A stretch of 64,000 nt of DNA from Armatimonadota bacterium (lineage in GTDB: Bacteria > Armatimonadota > UBA5829 > DTJY01): contig JAIMAU010000007.1 of assembly GCA_023511795.1 (NCBI GenBank), positions 1 to 64,000 on the forward strand, written 5' to 3'. Shown one piece after another: positions 10,241 to 18,387 of this stretch (position 1 is the stretch's first letter; each line of letters starts with the position of its first letter). A program made the translations under genes and the position numbers. The notes below the pieces were generated by a model, which saw only the letters and a program-made list of their open reading frames with translations, was not told where the DNA came from and ran no database searches.

Positions 10241-10987
10241 ATGACCGTAATTAGGCGTGTAACCATTCTGGGTGTGGGGATAGACGACGTAAATACGGAT
10301 GAAGCTCTAACTATCATGGAAGGGTTTATTTCAAGCCGAAAGCCCCACATGGTTGTAACCGCCGACTCATCAGGCATAGTAATGTCCAGGTACGATTCCG
10401 AGCTTCGGGCAATAATTAATTCCGCAGATCTCGTTACGCCAGATAGCTATGGAATACTTTGGGCTGCGCGGCGACAAGGTACACCCCTCCGGGAACGCGT
10501 TTCTGGCATTGACATTGTGCACCTGCTTTGCAAACGGGCGGCTGAGAAAGGCTACTCAATTTTCCTACTTGGTGCTGCTCCTGGTGTGTCGGAAGCCGCC
10601 GCCGAAAATCTCAAACGAGAATGCCCGGGATTAGTTGTCGTGGGTACTCATCATGGCTTCTTTCACGAGGAAGAATCGCCAAAAATTGTTGAATTTATTA
10701 AATCATGTCAGCCAGATATCTTATTCGTAGCCCTTGGAATCCCCCGTCAGGAGAAGTGGATTGCCCGCCATATGCACCAACTTGGAGTGCCACTTTCAAT
10801 GGGTGTAGGGGGTAGCTTTGATGTCATTTCGGGGCGAGTAAGGCGTGCGCCAAAATGGATGCAGGAGCACGGATTGGAATGGGCATTCCGCCTTGCAAAT
10901 AATCCTAGAAAAATTGGCAAGGTTCTGACCCTTCCGCGCTTTGTGACAATGGTGCTCTTTTCGCCTAAAGTCCAGGAGAGCGAGTAA
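10241..10987 (+). CDS. WecG/TagA/CpsF family glycosyltransferase
   Basis: The family (GT26) adds N-acetylmannosamine or a related sugar to an undecaprenyl-linked intermediate at the inner face of the membrane in teichoic acid, enterobacterial common antigen or capsule synthesis. The 248 residues contain the signature VTPDSYGILWAARRQG near residue 70, which includes the conserved Asp, then GYSIFLLGAAPGV and the C-terminal GVGGSFDVISGRVRRAP. A GGGAAGG site precedes the ATG. It sits 62 bases after ahcY and 8 before the PfkB gene. With galU and the aminotransferase it supports a surface polymer pathway; the acceptor is unknown. Confidence 0.9.
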   Translation: MTVIRRVTILGVGIDDVNTDEALTIMEGFISSRKPHMVVTADSSGIVMSRYDSELRAIINSADLVTPDSYGILWAARRQGTPLRERVSGIDIVHLLCKRAAEKGYSIFLLGAAPGVSEAAAENLKRECPGLVVVGTHHGFFHEEESPKIVEFIKSCQPDILFVALGIPRQEKWIARHMHQLGVPLSMGVGGSFDVISGRVRRAPKWMQEHGLEWAFRLANNPRKIGKVLTLPRFVTMVLFSPKVQESE

Positions 10988-10995
10988 CGAGTATT

Positions 10996-11925
10996 ATGAC
11001 TCAATCTACACAGGCAAAGCCAGTTCTTATAGTAGGAAGCGTTGCACTTGACACCGTAAAAACGCCGTTTGGCGAGGTCCGTGACGCACTCGGGGGCGCC
11101 GCTGTATACTCATCGGTGGCTGCAAGCTTCTTTGCACCAGTTCAGCTTGTTGGTATTGTCGGCACTGACTTTCCCGAAAAACACCTGAGGTTCCTTTCGT
11201 CCAGAAATATTGACCTTGCCGGTTTGCAGAGAGTCAAAGGAAAAACTTTTAGGTGGGCTGGCGAGTATGAGTATGATATTAACAAACGTCGGACGCTCAG
11301 CACAGAGCTGAACGTTTTCGAACGTTTTCGCCCACATATCCCAGAGGCATATCGGGATGCGAAATATGTTTTCCTAGCGAATATTGACCCCGAACTCCAA
11401 CTAGAAGTGCTTGCCCAGGTAAAGAACCCTGTTCTCGTTATGTGCGACACCATGAACTTTTGGATTGAAGGCAAACGCGATGCTCTTATTGAGGTTCTAA
11501 AGAAAGTAGACATTGTTTTACTGAATGATGAGGAAGCACGTCAACTGTGTAATACGCCAAGTCTGGTCAAGGCTTCGCGAGACATTCGCGCGTTTGGTCC
11601 TTCGGTAGTTGTGATAAAAAAGGGCGAACATGGGGCGATTATGGTTACTGATAAGGCACATTTCTCCGCACCTTCCTATCCGCTAGAGGAGGTTGCAGAC
11701 CCAACCGGCGCAGGTGATGCTTTCGCTGGTGGATTTATTGGCTATATCGCGGCAACTGGCAACACTAGCGAGACAAATCTCCGCAAAGCGACAATTTATG
11801 GGAGCACGCTAGCTTCTTTTTGTGTTGAAGATTTCAGCTTAGGAAGGCTTGCTACCTTATCGCCCGAAGAAATTGTTGCCAGATACTGTGAATTCAGGCA
11901 AATAGCATTTTTCGAACCATTATAG
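10996..11925 (+). CDS. PfkB family carbohydrate kinase
   Basis: This ribokinase-like enzyme phosphorylates a sugar or nucleoside with ATP. It begins with VLIVGSVALDTVKTPFG, has the GGAAVYSSVAA glycine pair that closes over the substrate, and shows the C-terminal signature DPTGAGDAFAGGF with the catalytic Asp near residue 242. The 309 residues match the family. Relatives in this subgroup are often annotated as sugar or adenosine kinases. Adenosine would fit with ahcY nearby, but nothing in the sequence decides it. Confidence 0.88.
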   Translation: MTQSTQAKPVLIVGSVALDTVKTPFGEVRDALGGAAVYSSVAASFFAPVQLVGIVGTDFPEKHLRFLSSRNIDLAGLQRVKGKTFRWAGEYEYDINKRRTLSTELNVFERFRPHIPEAYRDAKYVFLANIDPELQLEVLAQVKNPVLVMCDTMNFWIEGKRDALIEVLKKVDIVLLNDEEARQLCNTPSLVKASRDIRAFGPSVVVIKKGEHGAIMVTDKAHFSAPSYPLEEVADPTGAGDAFAGGFIGYIAATGNTSETNLRKATIYGSTLASFCVEDFSLGRLATLSPEEIVARYCEFRQIAFFEPL

Positions 11926-11948
11926 CAAAAAATAAATAAGATAAGCTC

Positions 11949-12698
11949 TTGAAGCAAATTTACGGGTTCTTCAAAGCAAATAGTATTCTTAAATCTGCAG
12001 AAGAAATCTTTGCTGGGTTTCTTGACCTTATTTATCCGCCAAAATGCGTCGTATGTGGCGAGCTAAATCCTCTCAGCATATGCCAAAATTGCTTTTCAAA
12101 ATTCGAGCCCATTCCAAAGCCGTATTGTAGGCGATGCGGACATACTCTAGTTGATTCAAGGTGCAGAAATTGCTCAGGTTTAAAACGTTCCTTCGCCGCA
12201 GGTAGGGCAGCTGGTCAGTATGCTGGCAACCTAAGAGAAGCAATATGTAGGTTCAAGTATAACGGCATGCGAATGCTTGCCGAGCCTCTTGGCCGTTACA
12301 TGCACGGTTACCTCGAAACTCGGGCGGATTTCCGCTGGCGTCAGGCTGATTGTATTGTGCCCGTGCCGATACATCCAATCCGTCGGAGACTGCGAGGATA
12401 TAATCAAAGTGAATTGCTTGCCGAACATCTCTCCCGCTTAACAGGAAAGCCGTTGGTAAGCGATGCCCTTGTAAGGATAATCCATACCCGCCCACAAGTT
12501 GAGCTTGGGCCTGAAGAACGGCGTATAAACGTCCGCAATGCGTTTGCGGTCAAAAAGAGCAGTGCAATTGAAGGCAAGACAATTCTTCTGGTGGATGATG
12601 TTGCAACTACCTGTAGCACAGTTGATGAGTGCAGCATTACTCTTCTCAAAGCTGGGGCTTGCCGGGTTTATTTCCTCTGCATAGCCTTCGGAGCTTAG
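11949..12698 (+). CDS. ComF family protein (zinc finger plus phosphoribosyltransferase domain)
   Basis: The 249-residue protein starts with a TTG at 11949; no in-frame ATG lies before the conserved region. Two CxxC pairs followed by two more (CVVCG, CQNC, CRRCG, CRNC) make an N-terminal zinc module, and the C-terminal half is a PRTase fold with the PRPP-binding LLVDDVATTCSTVDEC and the GYNQSELLAEHLS segment. ComF acts in natural competence in Gram-positive bacteria and as GntX in gluconate use elsewhere, but the biochemical role is unsettled. It closes the operon that begins at galU. No other competence gene lies in the window. Confidence 0.88.
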   Translation: MKQIYGFFKANSILKSAEEIFAGFLDLIYPPKCVVCGELNPLSICQNCFSKFEPIPKPYCRRCGHTLVDSRCRNCSGLKRSFAAGRAAGQYAGNLREAICRFKYNGMRMLAEPLGRYMHGYLETRADFRWRQADCIVPVPIHPIRRRLRGYNQSELLAEHLSRLTGKPLVSDALVRIIHTRPQVELGPEERRINVRNAFAVKKSSAIEGKTILLVDDVATTCSTVDECSITLLKAGACRVYFLCIAFGA

Positions 12699-12829
12699 AC
12701 GTCCATTGTTCGTAAAGCTAAAAGGTACAAATAGTTACCTTAGTAAACAATATCACGCAGTCCTCGCAATTTTGCGGATAAGTGAAAGGCAAGCGAAATC
12801 CAAAATAAAGAATGGAGGAGATTTAACGC

Positions 12830-14863
12830 ATGCCCAGGGATCTGGTGCTGGGGAACGGCACGCTTCTGGTGAACTTGGATCGGAACCTGAATATTCGCGA
12901 TCTCTACTATCCTCATGTTGGCCTGTACAACCATGTCGGTGGATATAAGAACCGCATTGGAGTATGGGTTGGCGGCCAGTTTTCATGGCTAGAGGATACT
13001 TGGTCAATTCGAATTGGATATAAGCCGCAGACGCTGATTACGGATGTCCATGCTTCGAACGGACGATTAGGGATAGGTCTCAGGTTTAACGATGCAGTTC
13101 ATCCGGAGCTAAACTTGCTCCTGCGCCGGGTTTCGGTCGAGAATCTCCATCCCGAGGAGCGAGAAATTAGACTGTTTTTCAGCCATGATTTCCGCATTTA
13201 TGAGACCGATGTAGGAGACACCGTCTTCTTCCACCCTTTCACAGGGGCGATTGTCCATTACAAACGTGATTGCTACATCTTGGTCAATGGCCGCATAGGA
13301 GACTCAGGAATATTTGAGTACGCGACCGGGATCAAGGAGTTTGGGGGAGCGGAGGGAACATGGCGGGATGCGGAAGATGGGTCCCTGAGCATGCATCCTA
13401 TTGAACAAGGTTCTGTAGATTCCACCATAAGCTTCAAGTTGAGTGTGCCAGGCGATGGTTCTTGTGTTGTGGACTACTGGCTAGCTGTTGGCCACTCGCT
13501 GGATGAGGTTGAAGAGCTAAACTCAATCGCAGCTGGCAATACAATGGATTCGCTGATGGATGAATTCAGCGATCATTGGAGTAACTGTCTTAAAAAAGGC
13601 ACCCCCCTCGATGCTCATTTACCACCCACAGTTGTCGACCTCTATGAGAGGAGTCTTCTGGTCCTTCAGACCCAGATTGACCGATGCGGCGGCATAGTGG
13701 CGGCAAACGACACGGACATAATGCAAACCGCGAGGGCACACTACAGCTATGTTTGGCCTCGCGACGGCGCATTGGTGGCAAATGCACTTGACAAGGCTGG
13801 CCACCCGGAATCGGCAAGGCGTTTTTTTTCGTTCTGTACTGGCTTACTGAGGCCAGATATGCCTTTCTTTCTCCAAAAATACTGTCCCGATGGTACGCTA
13901 GGGGCAACTTGGCACCCGTGGGTTGCCGATGGAGAACCGGAAATTCCATGCCAGCAGGACAGCACTGCATTAGTGATTTGGGCCGTTGGAGAGCACTGCG
14001 AACGGTACAAAGATAAAGATTATGCTCTTACAGCATACGAAGAATTGGTAGTTCAAGTTGCCGACTATATGATTGAAAATCTTGATCCTTCTACTAAACT
14101 GCCTCAGCCAAGCTACGACCTATGGGAGCAGCGAAGGGGAATTCATCTTTGGACGTGTAGTGCAGTCTATGGCGCTCTCTCAGCGGCAGCCAAACTAGCT
14201 AATTTTATAGATAAAAATCGAGCTCAAAAATATCACCAAGCAAGCAAATTGATAAGGAATGCTATTATTGATAATTTCTACGACGCGAACCTAGGTAGAT
14301 TCGTTAGAAGCATATTCTTTGGGAGCAGTAAGATAGGAGCTGGCTCAGGGAAGGCTGAAGTCTCCGGCCAAGTCTCACAACCCAAAGTTGCGGACCCCAC
14401 GCTTGATGTTTCCATGGCGGGTATTTTCCTCTTCGATGTACTTCCGCCTGACTCGCCTCAAGTTGTCAGCACAATGGAAGCTATTTATGACAGGCTGTGG
14501 GTTCGCACGCCTATCGGTGGGCTCGCACGGTACGAGGATGACTATTACTTCCAGGTAAGCTCAGATGTGAAGAATGTTCCTGGCAATCCTTGGTTTGTCT
14601 CGACGCTTTGGATGGCGGAGTGGTACATTTCGGTCGCACGAAGTCTGAGGGATCTTGAACCTGCGCTTGACTTGCTTCAATGGGTAGTGAGGCATGCATC
14701 GGAAGCCGGCTTACTTGCTGAGCAGATACATCCTTTTACAGGCCAGCCACTTGCAGTAATGCCGCTTACGTGGAGCCATGCGGCTTTTGTCTCTGTAGTT
14801 CAAAACTATCAGTCCAAAGTTCGAGAACTTATCGGGCGCAAGGCAGATAAGGCAGAGTTTTAG
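12830..14863 (+). CDS. GH15 family glucoamylase/glucan 1,4-alpha-glucosidase-like protein
   Basis: The 677-residue protein has no signal peptide, so it probably acts on intracellular alpha-glucans. Residues 1-270 form the N-terminal beta-sandwich of bacterial GH15 enzymes (starting PRDLVLGNGTLLVNLD), and the rest is an (alpha/alpha)6 barrel. YVWPRDGALVANAL marks the substrate pocket. A glutamate in YDLWEQRRGIHLWT is the likely acid, and EQIHPFTGQPLAVMPLTWSH holds the likely base. A GGAGGA site precedes the ATG. It might also be a trehalose- or dextran-type GH15 enzyme. It stands 131 bases after the comF-like gene and may be transcribed with it. Confidence 0.88.
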   Translation: MPRDLVLGNGTLLVNLDRNLNIRDLYYPHVGLYNHVGGYKNRIGVWVGGQFSWLEDTWSIRIGYKPQTLITDVHASNGRLGIGLRFNDAVHPELNLLLRRVSVENLHPEEREIRLFFSHDFRIYETDVGDTVFFHPFTGAIVHYKRDCYILVNGRIGDSGIFEYATGIKEFGGAEGTWRDAEDGSLSMHPIEQGSVDSTISFKLSVPGDGSCVVDYWLAVGHSLDEVEELNSIAAGNTMDSLMDEFSDHWSNCLKKGTPLDAHLPPTVVDLYERSLLVLQTQIDRCGGIVAANDTDIMQTARAHYSYVWPRDGALVANALDKAGHPESARRFFSFCTGLLRPDMPFFLQKYCPDGTLGATWHPWVADGEPEIPCQQDSTALVIWAVGEHCERYKDKDYALTAYEELVVQVADYMIENLDPSTKLPQPSYDLWEQRRGIHLWTCSAVYGALSAAAKLANFIDKNRAQKYHQASKLIRNAIIDNFYDANLGRFVRSIFFGSSKIGAGSGKAEVSGQVSQPKVADPTLDVSMAGIFLFDVLPPDSPQVVSTMEAIYDRLWVRTPIGGLARYEDDYYFQVSSDVKNVPGNPWFVSTLWMAEWYISVARSLRDLEPALDLLQWVVRHASEAGLLAEQIHPFTGQPLAVMPLTWSHAAFVSVVQNYQSKVRELIGRKADKAEF

Positions 14864-15065
14864 GCCTAGGATGGAACTAGGCAAAGGGGCGAATTAAAAA
14901 GAATTGCGATTGCCAGATTGAGTCCTCACCACCATCCCCCCAGAAATTTTAAGGATTTGAGTGGACTTTATCTTATTCAAAATCGAGGGATGTTAGTCCT
15001 ATTGCGATATATATAATGTTGGAGGTAGAATTAGGTATCAAAAGTGAAGTGTAATGGATTAAAGC
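14864..15065. other. intergenic region upstream of the MarC gene
   Basis: It contains a short GCCTAG/CTAGGC hairpin just after the glucoamylase stop, without a T-run, and a TATAAT at 15012-15017 with no good -35 partner that may form part of the promoter of the next gene. Nothing coding is visible. Confidence 0.45.
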
Positions 15066-15653
15066 ATGAGCTTTCTGATACCTTTTTCAAAGGCAACTAT
15101 CGCGTTGTTCATTATAATAGACCCACTGGGTCTAATACCGCTGTTTCTAGCGCTTACGCAAGATGCTACTCCAGAAGAACGGCGTGCTATCCTTGCACGG
15201 GCTACAAAGGTCGCACTCCTTCTTTTGCTTCTTTTTGCTTTTACTGGGACTGGCATTCTGAGGTTGTTTGGAATCACCCTAAGTGATTTCAAGATAGCAG
15301 GCGGCATATTACTTCTCGTTGTAGCAATGAAAACAATCAGCGAGGCGCATTATGGCATTTCCTCGGCAGGCCAGACTGGCGTGGTCCCACTAGCAGTGCC
15401 ATTACTAGTAGGCCCTGGTGCGATAACCACCACAATTGTATTAATAGGACTCTATGGCCTTTGGGTAACAGTAGCAGCTGTTATATCCTCATTTGCTGTT
15501 ACTTTCCTAATATTCAGATATGTAAGCTTTCTTTACCGAATTCTTGGCAAGACAGGCTCAGATGTTATCGCCAAGATAATGGGGATGCTCCTTGCTGCGA
15601 TTGCAGTTCAGTTCATCCGCCAGGGCATTCAAGAAGTCTTTCATCTATATTGA
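15066..15653 (+). CDS. MarC family (UPF0056) inner membrane protein
   Basis: The 195-residue protein is almost entirely hydrophobic with about six membrane segments. It has the family landmarks IIDPLGLIPLFLALT near residue 17, FKIAGGILLLVVAM in the middle and AVPLLVGPGAITTTIVL, the internal repeat of the N-terminal motif. Despite the name, MarC proteins are no longer thought to confer multidrug resistance and their transport substrate is unknown. It seems to be a single-gene unit between the glucoamylase and the ATP-grasp gene. Confidence 0.9.
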   Translation: MSFLIPFSKATIALFIIIDPLGLIPLFLALTQDATPEERRAILARATKVALLLLLLFAFTGTGILRLFGITLSDFKIAGGILLLVVAMKTISEAHYGISSAGQTGVVPLAVPLLVGPGAITTTIVLIGLYGLWVTVAAVISSFAVTFLIFRYVSFLYRILGKTGSDVIAKIMGMLLAAIAVQFIRQGIQEVFHLY

Positions 15654-15839
15654 AATGCGACTGGTTGATTTTTGAATGCACTGATTTGATAGGGAATTCT
15701 CCGCATAGTTTACCCTCACTAGCCTTAGGGTATAGCTAGAATGAACTAACATATCCCAACCAAAAGCCTCAAAGACCGTCGTCGCTGGGCTATTGAAAGT
15801 TTGTGCTTAATTTACTTGTAAGTTAAGAAAAGGCGCTTC

Positions 15840-16760
15840 ATGCGGAGAATAGGTATAGTAACCCCGGATTTCGAGCGTGACTGGGCAAGTAGAGAGCTTC
15901 TCAATGCGGCAATGAATGTTGCCGAGGGCTTGCCGATAGACCCCCTATCTTCGGTGATAGAGGTCGACAACAGCGGCTCAATACGTTTCGATGGCGAGCC
16001 TGCCGAAAGCTTTGACGCTTTTATTCTGCGGTATTTTAGTCAGCAAGGCGAAGTAGATTACCAATATGACGTATTTGAACTTATTGCGCGCAGTGGCAAG
16101 CTAATTATAAACTCTCTCGAGAGTTTGTCCGTTGCTGAGAGCAAAGCTCAAACGACATTTTTCCTGAAACAGGCAGGGTTGCCTGTGCCCCGCACGATTA
16201 TTACTCAGAAAATTGATAAGGCGATGGCTGCGATAGAGAAGTTTGGTACAGCAGTAATTAAGCCCCTTTATGGTTCACATGGCATTGGTGTTGAAAAGGT
16301 TGTGCCTGAGACTAGCATGGAAATACTTCCAACCTTCTTGCAGCAATATCGTGCAGTTTACGTTCAAGAATTTATACCAAACAATGAAAGAGATATACGT
16401 GCCTTTGTGGTCGGTGATGAGGTTGTCGCTGCAATGTACCGATACGCTAGCGAAGGGCAGTGGAAGACAAATGTGTATCAAGGAGGTAAATGCGAACCTT
16501 GTAATTTAACAGACGAGATGCGGGAAATGTGTTTGGCAGCTGCGCGAATTCTGGGCCTTGATTATACCGGTGTGGACATAATAGAGGGTCCAAATGGTCC
16601 TCTAATATTGGAGCTTAATGGTGCTCCATCGTGGTTTGGATTGTCAGATACTACCTCGTGCGATATAGCCTCAGAAATTATTCAATACGTGCTTTGGAAG
16701 CTTGATAGAAGCCAACCTGCGCGCATGCCGATGGTCTTCACTATGAAACGTCAGCCATGA
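15840..16760 (+). CDS. RimK-like ATP-grasp ligase
   Basis: The 306-residue protein has an N-terminal pre-ATP-grasp domain (RRIGIVTPDFERDW) and an ATP-grasp fold: KPLYGSHGIGVEKV in the P-loop-like region, VQEFIPNNERDIRAFVVGD, and DIIEGPNGPLILELNG with the metal-binding Glu and Asn. RimK relatives form peptide bonds between an acyl phosphate and an amine, for example adding glutamate to ribosomal protein S6, to coenzyme F420 or tetrahydromethanopterin, or to LysW in lysine synthesis. None of those partner genes is adjacent, so the substrate is open. Length and layout agree with E. coli RimK at about 300 residues. Confidence 0.85.
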   Translation: MRRIGIVTPDFERDWASRELLNAAMNVAEGLPIDPLSSVIEVDNSGSIRFDGEPAESFDAFILRYFSQQGEVDYQYDVFELIARSGKLIINSLESLSVAESKAQTTFFLKQAGLPVPRTIITQKIDKAMAAIEKFGTAVIKPLYGSHGIGVEKVVPETSMEILPTFLQQYRAVYVQEFIPNNERDIRAFVVGDEVVAAMYRYASEGQWKTNVYQGGKCEPCNLTDEMREMCLAAARILGLDYTGVDIIEGPNGPLILELNGAPSWFGLSDTTSCDIASEIIQYVLWKLDRSQPARMPMVFTMKRQP

Positions 16761-17226
16761 GATTCTACGAAGGCGATTTTTGATGGAACGATGGATTCAG
16801 CATTATGCGTAGCCTTTATCTGTACGCAATGTTTGGCATGGTTATCAAATGGTTATAACCAGATTGAGAAGGCGAAATAAAAAGGCTGGAGGGAACAAGG
16901 TTAAAGCCGATTTGCATTGACTGATGACATAAGTTCATAAAATGCGCGTAATTTATTTTGCTATGTTTAGCAAATAGACTTAATGAAGTCGGCAAAGTAG
17001 CTAACAAGATGTCATAAATTTTACAAAAATATCGACTAGGAGGGCGTTAAGAGATTAAAGATTTTGTCAAAAAGGTAATAAAGATTATGGCAATTAGCTT
17101 TGGGCTTTGACATCTTAAAACAATTTTTAATGTCGTTTGCCCGCAGAATAAACCAAGGGCAAACGAAAAATCGAAAAAACTCGCAGCGGGCTTTTTGCCC
17201 GGCGAGCACAGTAGGAGGTGAGATAG
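16761..17226 (+). other. 466-base region upstream of the stress-protein cluster
   Basis: No gene is visible. The region holds a 12-base palindrome TGGTTATAACCA at 16850-16861 with a second TGGTTAT at 16839, and two strong hairpins close to the first gsiB-like gene, described separately. I found no convincing promoter hexamers. Confidence 0.55.
17134..17206 (+). promoter_or_regulatory. two-hairpin leader of the first GsiB-like gene
   Basis: CGTTTGCCC at 17134-17142 pairs with GGGCAAACG at 17157-17165. CTCGC/GCGAG plus CGGGC/GCCCG, with a two-base AG bulge, form a second hairpin at 17180-17206 with a TTTTT loop. The second helix ends a few bases before the TAGGAGGTG ribosome binding site of the gene at 17227, so it could control its access or stabilise the mRNA. 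Confidence 0.5.
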
Positions 17227-17397
17227 ATGGCCAAGGAGAAGAAAGGCGCTATGACGGTAAGCGAGGCCGGACGCAAAGGTGGCCAGACCACGAGCAGCAG
17301 ATACGGCCATGAGTTCTATGAGGAGATCGGCCACAAGGGCGGTCAGAAAGTCAAGAGGCTGATTGAGGAAGGTAAGAAGGCTGCCGCCTCGAAGTAA
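17227..17397 (+). CDS. GsiB/KGG-type stress protein, one 20-residue repeat
   Basis: This 56-residue gene follows a TAGGAGGTGAGATAG ribosome binding site. The product has the order N-cap MTVSEAGRKGG, one 20-residue unit that begins GGQTTSSRYGHEFYEEIG, and a basic tail GGQKVKRLIEEGKKAAASK. The unit matches the repeat of Bacillus GsiB (EFYQEIG, KGGEATS) and resembles group 1 late-embryogenesis-abundant (Em) proteins of plants. These are small, very hydrophilic, glycine-rich proteins linked to water and general stress, thought to be disordered and protective. It is the first and shortest of four paralogues in a row. Confidence 0.88.
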   Translation: MAKEKKGAMTVSEAGRKGGQTTSSRYGHEFYEEIGHKGGQKVKRLIEEGKKAAASK

Positions 17398-17490
17398 TGT
17401 AGGTTCTCATTAGTTTGCAAAGAAGCAATACGCCAGGCTCTATTCTGGCGGGACAGATATCCTCTCGAATTTCCGGGAGGAGGTGAAAAA

Positions 17491-17721
17491 ATGGCCGAGG
17501 AAGGCAAGGGCGGAATGAGTGTGAGCGAGGCCGGACGCCGAGGCGGCAAACGCACAGCCGAGACTCATGGCCACGAGTTCTATGAGGAGATTGGCAGGAA
17601 GGGCGGAGAAACAACCAGCGTAAAATATGGAACGCCCTTCTATGAGGAGATCGGCCATAAAGGCGGCCAGAAGGTGAAGAGGCTCATTGAAGAAGGCAAA
17701 AAGGCTATTGGAGAGAGCTAG
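17491..17721 (+). CDS. GsiB/KGG-type stress protein, two 20-residue repeats
   Basis: This 76-residue paralogue has the SEAGRRGG cap, two 20-residue units (with HGHEFYEEIGRK and YGTPFYEEIGHK) and the same GGQKVKRLIEEGKK tail. A GGGAGGAGGTG ribosome binding site lies upstream, and part of it can pair with CCTC at 17460-17465. A hairpin CGCCAG/CTGGCG at 17431-17450 separates it from the first gene. As for its neighbours, a protective, disordered, general-stress role is inferred from GsiB. Confidence 0.9.
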   Translation: MAEEGKGGMSVSEAGRRGGKRTAETHGHEFYEEIGRKGGETTSVKYGTPFYEEIGHKGGQKVKRLIEEGKKAIGES

Positions 17722-17731
17722 CTTAGCTATG

Positions 17732-17763
17732 CAGCCATCCCCGCTCCGGCCCGGGGATGGCTG
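17732..17763 (+). terminator. 12-bp hairpin between the second and third GsiB-like genes
   Basis: CAGCCATCCCCG at 17732-17743 pairs perfectly with CGGGGATGGCTG at 17752-17763 around an 8-base loop. There is no T-run after it, so it may be a weak terminator or a 3'-end stabiliser of the upstream message. Confidence 0.55.
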
Positions 17764-17846
17764 GAATAAGTTTCGCTAGCTTAATATAGCCTTGAAGTCT
17801 CCAGTCAAATTAATTCGTTTACTCCCAATTGAGGAGGTGAAACGAA

Positions 17847-18086
17847 ATGGCAAAAAGAGATGTTGGTGATATAACGGTTAGCGAGGCTGGTCGCCGAGGT
17901 GGTAAACGCACTGCTCAAACTCACGGCCATGAGTTTTATGAGGAGATCGGTAAGAAAGGTGGCCGCAGAGGAGGCGAGACCACAGCTGAGCGTTATGGCC
18001 ACGAATTTTATGAAGAAATAGGGCGTAAAGGTGGCCAAAAAGTTAAGAAGCTCATTGAGGAAGGTAAAAAGGCTCTTGGCGAATAG
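17847..18086 (+). CDS. GsiB/KGG-type stress protein, two repeats with a 4-residue spacer
   Basis: The 79-residue product is close to the preceding paralogue but has an extra GGRR between its two 20-residue units, so the second unit is out of the strict 20-residue register. It ends GGQKVKKLIEEGKKALGE. A GAGGAGGTG ribosome binding site lies 9 bases before the ATG. Third of the four tandem stress-protein genes. Confidence 0.9.
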   Translation: MAKRDVGDITVSEAGRRGGKRTAQTHGHEFYEEIGKKGGRRGGETTAERYGHEFYEEIGRKGGQKVKKLIEEGKKALGE

Positions 18087-18217
18087 AGCATCTCTTTATT
18101 GGCTTCTTAACATGATTGGCTTTTAGTAAATTGGTTTCTTGTTGGTAATTTGTTAATTAAATGGGTATAAGGAAAATAGCAGTGCATGAAATTGGCAAAA
18201 CTGTGAAATCACGGAAG
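18087..18217 (+). other. putative promoter region of the fourth GsiB-like gene
   Basis: TTGGTA at 18142-18147 and TATAAG at 18166-18171, 18 bases apart, could form a housekeeping promoter with a start near 18178. The same place contains GGGTAT at 18163-18168, the -10 element of SigB-type promoters, but the matching -35 (GTTTAA) is poor. Either reading leaves a leader of about 210 bases. Confidence 0.4.
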
Positions 18218-18297
18218 GTAAGCGAGCCATGGCCGGCACGTCGAATGGACGTGGCATAAAGTGGATTGCCGCACTTGCAGTTCGGCCGGGCTCTTAC
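18218..18297 (+). ncRNA. candidate structured leader RNA (three-way junction)
   Basis: The 80 bases fold on paper into a closed three-way junction. An outer helix joins GTAA (18218) to TTAC (18294) and GAGCC (18224) to GGCTC (18289). A second helix joins GGCCG (18231) to CGGCC (18283). Inside it are the hairpins CACGTC/GACGTG (18237-18253) and AAGTG/CACTT (18259-18276). A further hairpin CCAGC/GCTGG follows at 18332-18348, just before the AAAGGAGGT site of the gene at 18388. It matches no riboswitch consensus that I know. A cis-acting control element is inferred. Confidence 0.45.
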
Positions 18298-18387
18298 ATA
18301 ATAAGCCCCATATAGTTCAAAAGGTGTCGTGCCAGCAGTTTAAGCTGGTCCGAGATTATAGTAAGCGAATGAAAGGAGGTGCTTCTC

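Noticed and set aside
18141-18168. SigB-type promoter before the fourth GsiB-like gene
   Set aside because: GGGTAT is present but the -35 region (TGGTAA) matches only about half of GTTTAA at the right spacing; a sigma-70 reading is equally possible.
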